From Ipomoea triloba (taxonomy: Eukaryota; Streptophyta; Magnoliopsida; Solanales; Convolvulaceae), in contig NC_044929.1 in assembly GCF_003576645.1 (NCBI RefSeq), forward strand, positions 20,821,991-20,885,990: a stretch of DNA of 64,000 nt, given 5' to 3'. The translations under genes were made by a program, and so were the position numbers. This document shows, piece after piece, positions 59,026 to 64,000 of this stretch. Within the stretch, counting starts at the first letter, position 1. Each line of letters opens with the position of its first letter. The notes beneath the pieces are model-generated. The model ran no database searches. It saw only the letters and a program-made list of their open reading frames with translations, and was not told the origin of the DNA.

Positions 59026-61040
59026 CCGGTGAGAATCTGTGGACAAATCCAATCCATTGATCTAGTAAATTCACCGGTTGAAAATAAACAAAAATTTATA
59101 ATATTTATGAAAATGACCATACTCATTTTTTACTTGATTTTCCATCCATCAAATCCATGACTCGTGTTCGTGTATGCCGGCACTTGCGTCCACGAATATC
59201 GTCTGAAAAAGTGGCTGGCCTTGCAGGCTAAGTTATGTCAACTTGTCATTGTCCGAGTAGTAACTACTCAAACCTGCTTGACTGTCCGAATGGTAACGTT
59301 TCGAACTTGCACTACTCGGTTGGAGTCACCATTAGGTCAAGGTGGGTTTGACCAAATGGTTGACACCTCTCGGAACCATTCGGAGTAGTTACCTCTCGAA
59401 CTACTCACGTTTTGAACCACTCTTCGGAGTACCGTTCTGGGTGTTAATTATGATGTTATAGATATTAATTGCGAATTAATTTCAATTTTAAATTTTAGAA
59501 GTAATTTTCAGGGTAATAGTTGTCTGTTATGAAGGTTACCGTCTGGGTATTTATAAACTAGTGTTGAATGTCATGTTAATTGCTATTAATTCCTCATCTC
59601 CTATACAAATATGGTTGAGCCGTAGATTTTAAAAACATAACAAATCCTACATTTTTCAGCTCTCGAAACTCTACTCAACTTCCTACAAAACCTTCATGTG
59701 TTCATCACATGTTCTAGTTCGTCGGGCTCATTTGTTTGAGTACTCAAACACTAAATTGTAGTATGTTTTATCATGGGAAACCTAGGCTACAATGTTCATA
59801 GCACCTTTGGGAGGTAGCAAATAAAGTTTTAAGGAGAGAGTGTTTCGCTCGACTCGTACTAACACCCGAAACCTTTTTCTTAGCTTGAGCAATTGTATTT
59901 TCCAAAAATAATTTTTTTTCGGAATATTTCGCTACATCTCATGTGCGCATTGGATTATTGGTGCTTGATATGAAATATTCCTAGGACCCCACTAACTTAG
60001 GTTATCTTCACTTATGCAAGGAAAATACTACTTGGACTCTCAATTTCTACTCCCTCACACAAAAGTTTGATATTAACAATTTCATTGGAAATCACAAGAT
60101 GAAAATAACCTATCATATCTTGCCACGTCAGGGAGTAAAAGTGAGAGAGTATAAAATGGGAGTTCATGTAGTAGAACTCTTATGCAATTTCCTCTCACTT
60201 TCAAAATGTCACATCATTACTAAATTTTTAATTATACACTATTTACTCTACATCCATGCAATTCTCTCTCACTTTCTTAAAAGATCACAATATCACATCA
60301 ACTTATAAATTTTTTTTTGAGTACATAATTATTTCTATAATCATTAAAATATTAATAATAATATTTTAAAAATTGCAAAGTGTATTTTGCAATTCGTTTG
60401 TCAAAATTGTTGAACATATACTATGAATATGTTAGAGTATTAAAAAATACAATATACTCCGTAAAATTTAACATGAACTTTGATCAATTAATTAACAAAA
60501 CTAAATACATAACATTCAAAGTTGAGAGCATCAAATATTACAAATAAGAAACATTGAAATCATTTTCTTACATACTTTTTAAAAACAAATATAGGTTAAG
60601 GTTTTTTTTCCTTCCTTTTGTACGTTTAATTAATCTTTTTTAATTATTTAGAACAAGACTCAATATTTTAATTATTTTTTTACATTATTAGAAATGATTT
60701 ATTAGATCATTATTACATTAATATTTATCTTCTGTATTTCTATTACTCTGATGAATGTGATAGATGATTATCATTAACAGTGGAGCAATTGATTGATGAA
60801 CTAATGCCTGAAAGATGGTGGATTATCTGTTGATTTAATGTGGGATGCAAGAAGTGGTCACAGCTGTTACATTATGTCCATTTTCAGTATATATACGTAA
60901 AAAATAAGTGTAATTCTCTTCCACTAATGGAAGTGGGCTTTTGATCATTGATTTGATTTGAGCAACAAAAATCAAAGGGTGAGAATCATAGCTTTGACTA
61001 TAATGATGAGAATTTTTTTTTAAATTTATTTTTCACTAAT
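58261..61040. other. Intergenic DNA with old repeat fragments, no gene
   Basis: It holds an AT microsatellite (about 58996-59021), a stretch with recurrent (A)CTACTC and TTCGGA words (59240-59430) that could be part of an LTR, and AT-rich unique sequence. The 59164-59388 frame lies in that repeat and is not a credible protein. Confidence 0.45.
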
Positions 61041-61274
61041 GTGTCATCCCGCACCATCATAAGCGATTCTTCATGCCGCACCCTGTCCTTTCATAAGTGA
61101 TTATTCGATGCACAAACCATTAAATTTTTTCACATAAAACTTTTTGCAGGTTTAGGGTGCGGCGAAAAAAGTTTTAGGCGAAAAAAATTAATAGTTTGTA
61201 CATCGAATAATCACTTAATGAAAAGACAGAATGCGACATGAAGAATCACTTATGGTTCATAGTGTGGATGACAC
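61041..61274. mobile_element. Foldback MITE (234 bp)
   Basis: The left arm begins GTGTCATCC and contains GATTCTTCATG and AAGTGATTATTCGATG. The right arm is its reverse complement with scattered mismatches, meeting at a GCGGCGAAAAAAG centre. It has no coding capacity. Its right two-thirds are part of the 294-bp array. Confidence 0.75.
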
Positions 61275-62276
61275 TTTAGCCTTTATTTTTTATAACTCAG
61301 GTTTCTGGACTGTTTATTTCAGGAACACAATCCAAATTCAAACCCCCAACCCTCAAATTTCCTGACTGTATATTTCTTAAATAAAGTTTCTCAATTATTC
61401 GATGCACAAACCATTAAATTTTTTCACATAAAACTTTTTGCAGGTTTAGGGTGCGGCGAAAAAAGTTTTAGGCGAAAAAAATTAATAGTTTGTACATCGA
61501 ATAATCACTTAATGAAAAGACAGAATGCGACATGAAGAATCACTTATGGTTCATAGTGTGGATGACACTTTAGCCTTTATTTTTTATAACTCAGGTTTCT
61601 GGACTGTTTATTTCAGGAACACAATCCAAATTCAAACCCCCAACCCTCAAATTTCCTGACTGTATATTTCTTAAATAAAGTTTCTCAATTATTCGATGCA
61701 CAAACCATTAAATTTTTTCACATAAAACTTTTTGCAGGTTTAGGGTGCGGCGAAAAAAGTTTTAGGCGAAAAAAATTAATAGTTTGTACATCGAATAATC
61801 ACTTAATGAAAAGACAGAATGCGACATGAAGAATCACTTATGGTTCATAGTGTGGATGACACTTTAGCCTTTATTTTTTATAACTCAGGTTTCTGGACTG
61901 TTTATTTCAGGAACACAATCCAAATTCAAACCCCCAACCCTCAAATTTCCTGACTGTATATTTCTTAAATAAAGTTTCTCAATTATTCGATGCACAAACC
62001 ATTAAATTTTTTCACATAAAACTTTTTGCAGGTTTAGGGTGCGGCGAAAAAAGTTTTAGGCGAAAAAAATTAATAGTTTGTACATCGAATAATCACTTAA
62101 TGAAAAGACAGAATGCGACATGAAGAATCACTTATGGTTCATAGTGTGGGATGACACTTTAGCCTTTATTTTTTATAACTCAGGTTTCTGGACTGTTTAT
62201 TTCAGGAACACAATCCAAATTCAAACCCCCAACCCTCAAATTTCCTGACTGTATATTTCTTAAATAAAGTTTCTCA
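61100..62276. repeat. Four tandem copies of a 294-bp unit
   Basis: Copies begin at 61100, 61394, 61688 and 61982. They appear identical apart from one added G in the last copy (GTGTGGGATGAC). Each unit is most of the foldback MITE plus about 120 bp of its right flank, so the array arose after insertion of the MITE. Confidence 0.92.
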
Positions 62277-64000
62277 TCAAGTTGAACAATACCCTAGGAC
62301 GGACAGTCATTTTTTTACAACCTAGCTGTATGCATTTTGGTTGAGTTAGACTGTTAGAGCACTCACTCACTATTTTAAAACATAGCTATATGTATTTTTG
62401 CTGAGATATTGCATGGGAAACAATTTTATGAAAGTCATGTTTGTAATTAACCTTTTTCTAGAATGTAATTGATTATGATGGGGTAAATTTCACTCGATTA
62501 TACGTATTTGTATTTAATACTAAAAGTAACCGTTCAGGAAGTCAAGGCATGAGGTCGGAGGTTCCCGAACTTAGCAATGCTTTATTGAGAGAGTTGTCAA
62601 AAATTCCCTCAACAAGTGTTTAGCCGGATATTTGTAGGGAATTCGAGGAGACACATTCTGTCACGTGTCCTTCATGCACTCGGTGATTTCAGCGGCTAAG
62701 GAAAAACTTGCATGTGTAAGAATGTGTCTGACTAGCCAATCGCTTGTTGGGTTTGGTTTAAATGCAATATGCAAAGTACGTGTTCTCGGGGCCTCATCCA
62801 AGTAGTCGGGTTGGGACCGAGCCCAAAGAAATAGAGGCAAGGGTCCACTAAGCCAGTGAAATGCCTTTTTTTTTTTCTCTCTCTCTCTCTCTCTAGGTCA
62901 AGTTGGTCAAATGCTATGGTCGGTTCAGGTTAGGAAAGGTCGATCGCCCCGATGCGATTCGTATTTGACCAGGTCCTTGGTACGAAAGGGTCTGTAGACC
63001 GAGGTATATTCCATATCAAGTTAATATTAGATAAAAGTTGATTTTAACTTTAATATATTTAAACTTTCGGAGACTAGTGAGGGAGGTAAATCGAGAAATA
63101 TGACACAATTATGTTAAATTCATGCCTCAATTTTTATTCTTGATAGGATTCAAATATGCATATCGCGGCTAACAAAATAAAGTTTATGAATTTATTTTGA
63201 ATTAGTTGAATAATTGAAATGTGTCCAAGTTATAATATATTGATATTTCTATTGATTTATAAGTTAGACTTGAGATATTATACTCCGTAACTTTTTTTAA
63301 TACTATCATTTACCTCTCGGTGTTATTTTTTTGTAATTTCAATCAAGGTAGTAGCATCAATACTCGGAAGTTCATATTTCAAAATCTTGTTTCAAATTCT
63401 TTAGTCGATTATATAATATGGATTTAATTTTCCATTTTCTTCAAGAAAAATGTAAAAATGAAAAATGAAAATCATGTTTTCCATTTGAAAAAGGCATCAA
63501 CCCCTAATTTACTATACACCCACCTTTTTGTTTCAGTAGATTTTTTTTTTTTTTTTGGGTATAAATTTAATTATATTATAATAAGGTATTATTCTTGTTA
63601 GGTATGTTCCCCCTTCTTTTTAAAAAAAAAAATTTTATAAAAAAAATCAAGTTGGGACCCACTATTGGAGGATTAAAAAAATGAAAAGTAAAAAACTTTC
63701 CAAATTAAACAGGTAAAATTTTTCATATATATTTTTTTCAGGGAAAGGGGGGCAAGCAGAATCCACTGTTGGTCCAAAAAAGGGAAGGTGAAACCTAGGA
63801 GTTTTTGCAAGGAAAAGTATAGGGGGGAATAAAATAATACAAAAAAGTACGAGTCCTGAAGTGCAAAAAAACTGAAAGTAACGACATGCCAAATATAAAC
63901 AAGGCATCTTTAAGCAGAAAGTGATAGAAGCTAAAGCAGTAAGGAGTCTTACAAGGCATTATTATGCCTCCTTTTTTTGGTTCTTCTAATCCCCCACTCC
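62277..64000. other. Intergenic DNA, no gene seen
   Basis: A moderately GC-richer block (about 62530-63000) with a CT microsatellite (62877-62895) may be part of a retroelement, but no ends, primer site or protein motif were found. The remainder is AT-rich with homopolymer runs. Confidence 0.45.

Noticed and set aside
59164..59388. 74-codon frame with repeated Thr/Val motifs
   Set aside because: It lies in a repeat containing recurrent CTACTC/TTCGGA words. No protein family matches.
61100..62276. CRISPR-like array
   Set aside because: Units are contiguous 294-bp copies without spacers in a plant nuclear sequence. It is a tandem repeat derived from a MITE.

Overview
This window is nuclear DNA from a flowering plant, almost certainly a eudicot. 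The evidence is the gene set (P-class PPR protein, PDX1, plant-type PI-PLCs without a PH domain, a CRINKLY4-related receptor kinase), short GT-AG introns, AT-rich intergenic DNA, and abundant MITEs, SINEs, Helitrons and an LTR element. I cannot name the species. Gene order matches what I recall of Arabidopsis chromosome 5, so the gene block is ancestral to a large part of the eudicots.

Layout. 1-6.4 kb: no protein gene; a Helitron 3' end, microsatellites, MITEs with target-site duplications, a SINE. 6.4-9.2 kb (minus): PPR gene with a second, tiny 3' exon. 11.6-13.9 kb (plus): two-exon pfkB kinase of the myo-inositol kinase type, with a Tourist-like MITE in its intron. 14.7-20.4 kb: a non-autonomous LTR retroelement inserted in a SINE tail, followed by a perfect 1,595-bp tandem duplication; each copy is preceded by a single N, so assembly error is suspected. 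21.25-25.2 kb (plus): SMR-domain gene with about 11 exons, some doubtful. 25.7-27.8 kb (minus): seven-exon secretory cyclophilin CYP20-1/ROC7. 28.1 kb (minus): tRNA-Asp(GTC). 30.2-31.1 kb (plus): intronless PDX1 for vitamin B6 synthesis. 33.4-36.5 kb: decayed Helitron with a broken helicase gene. 39.7-46.4 kb (plus): two tandem PI-specific phospholipase C genes. 46.8-49.1 kb (minus): intronless CRINKLY4-related receptor kinase. 49.1-64 kb: no gene that I can support; only repeats, several with internal minisatellites, and a 294-bp x4 tandem array.

How the genes relate. The inositol kinase makes inositol phosphate from free inositol, and the two phospholipases C release inositol phosphates from membrane lipids. 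They share one 35-kb block with the SMR and cyclophilin genes in the order MIK - SMR - CYP20-1 - PLC - PLC. As I recall it, Arabidopsis At5g58730 to At5g58670 has the same order. PDX1, the tRNA and the Helitron look like insertions into that block. I found no clearly undescribed biological system. The most useful results are the conserved inositol-gene block, the suspected assembly duplication, the exact ends and target-site duplications of several mobile elements, and the corrected exon structures.
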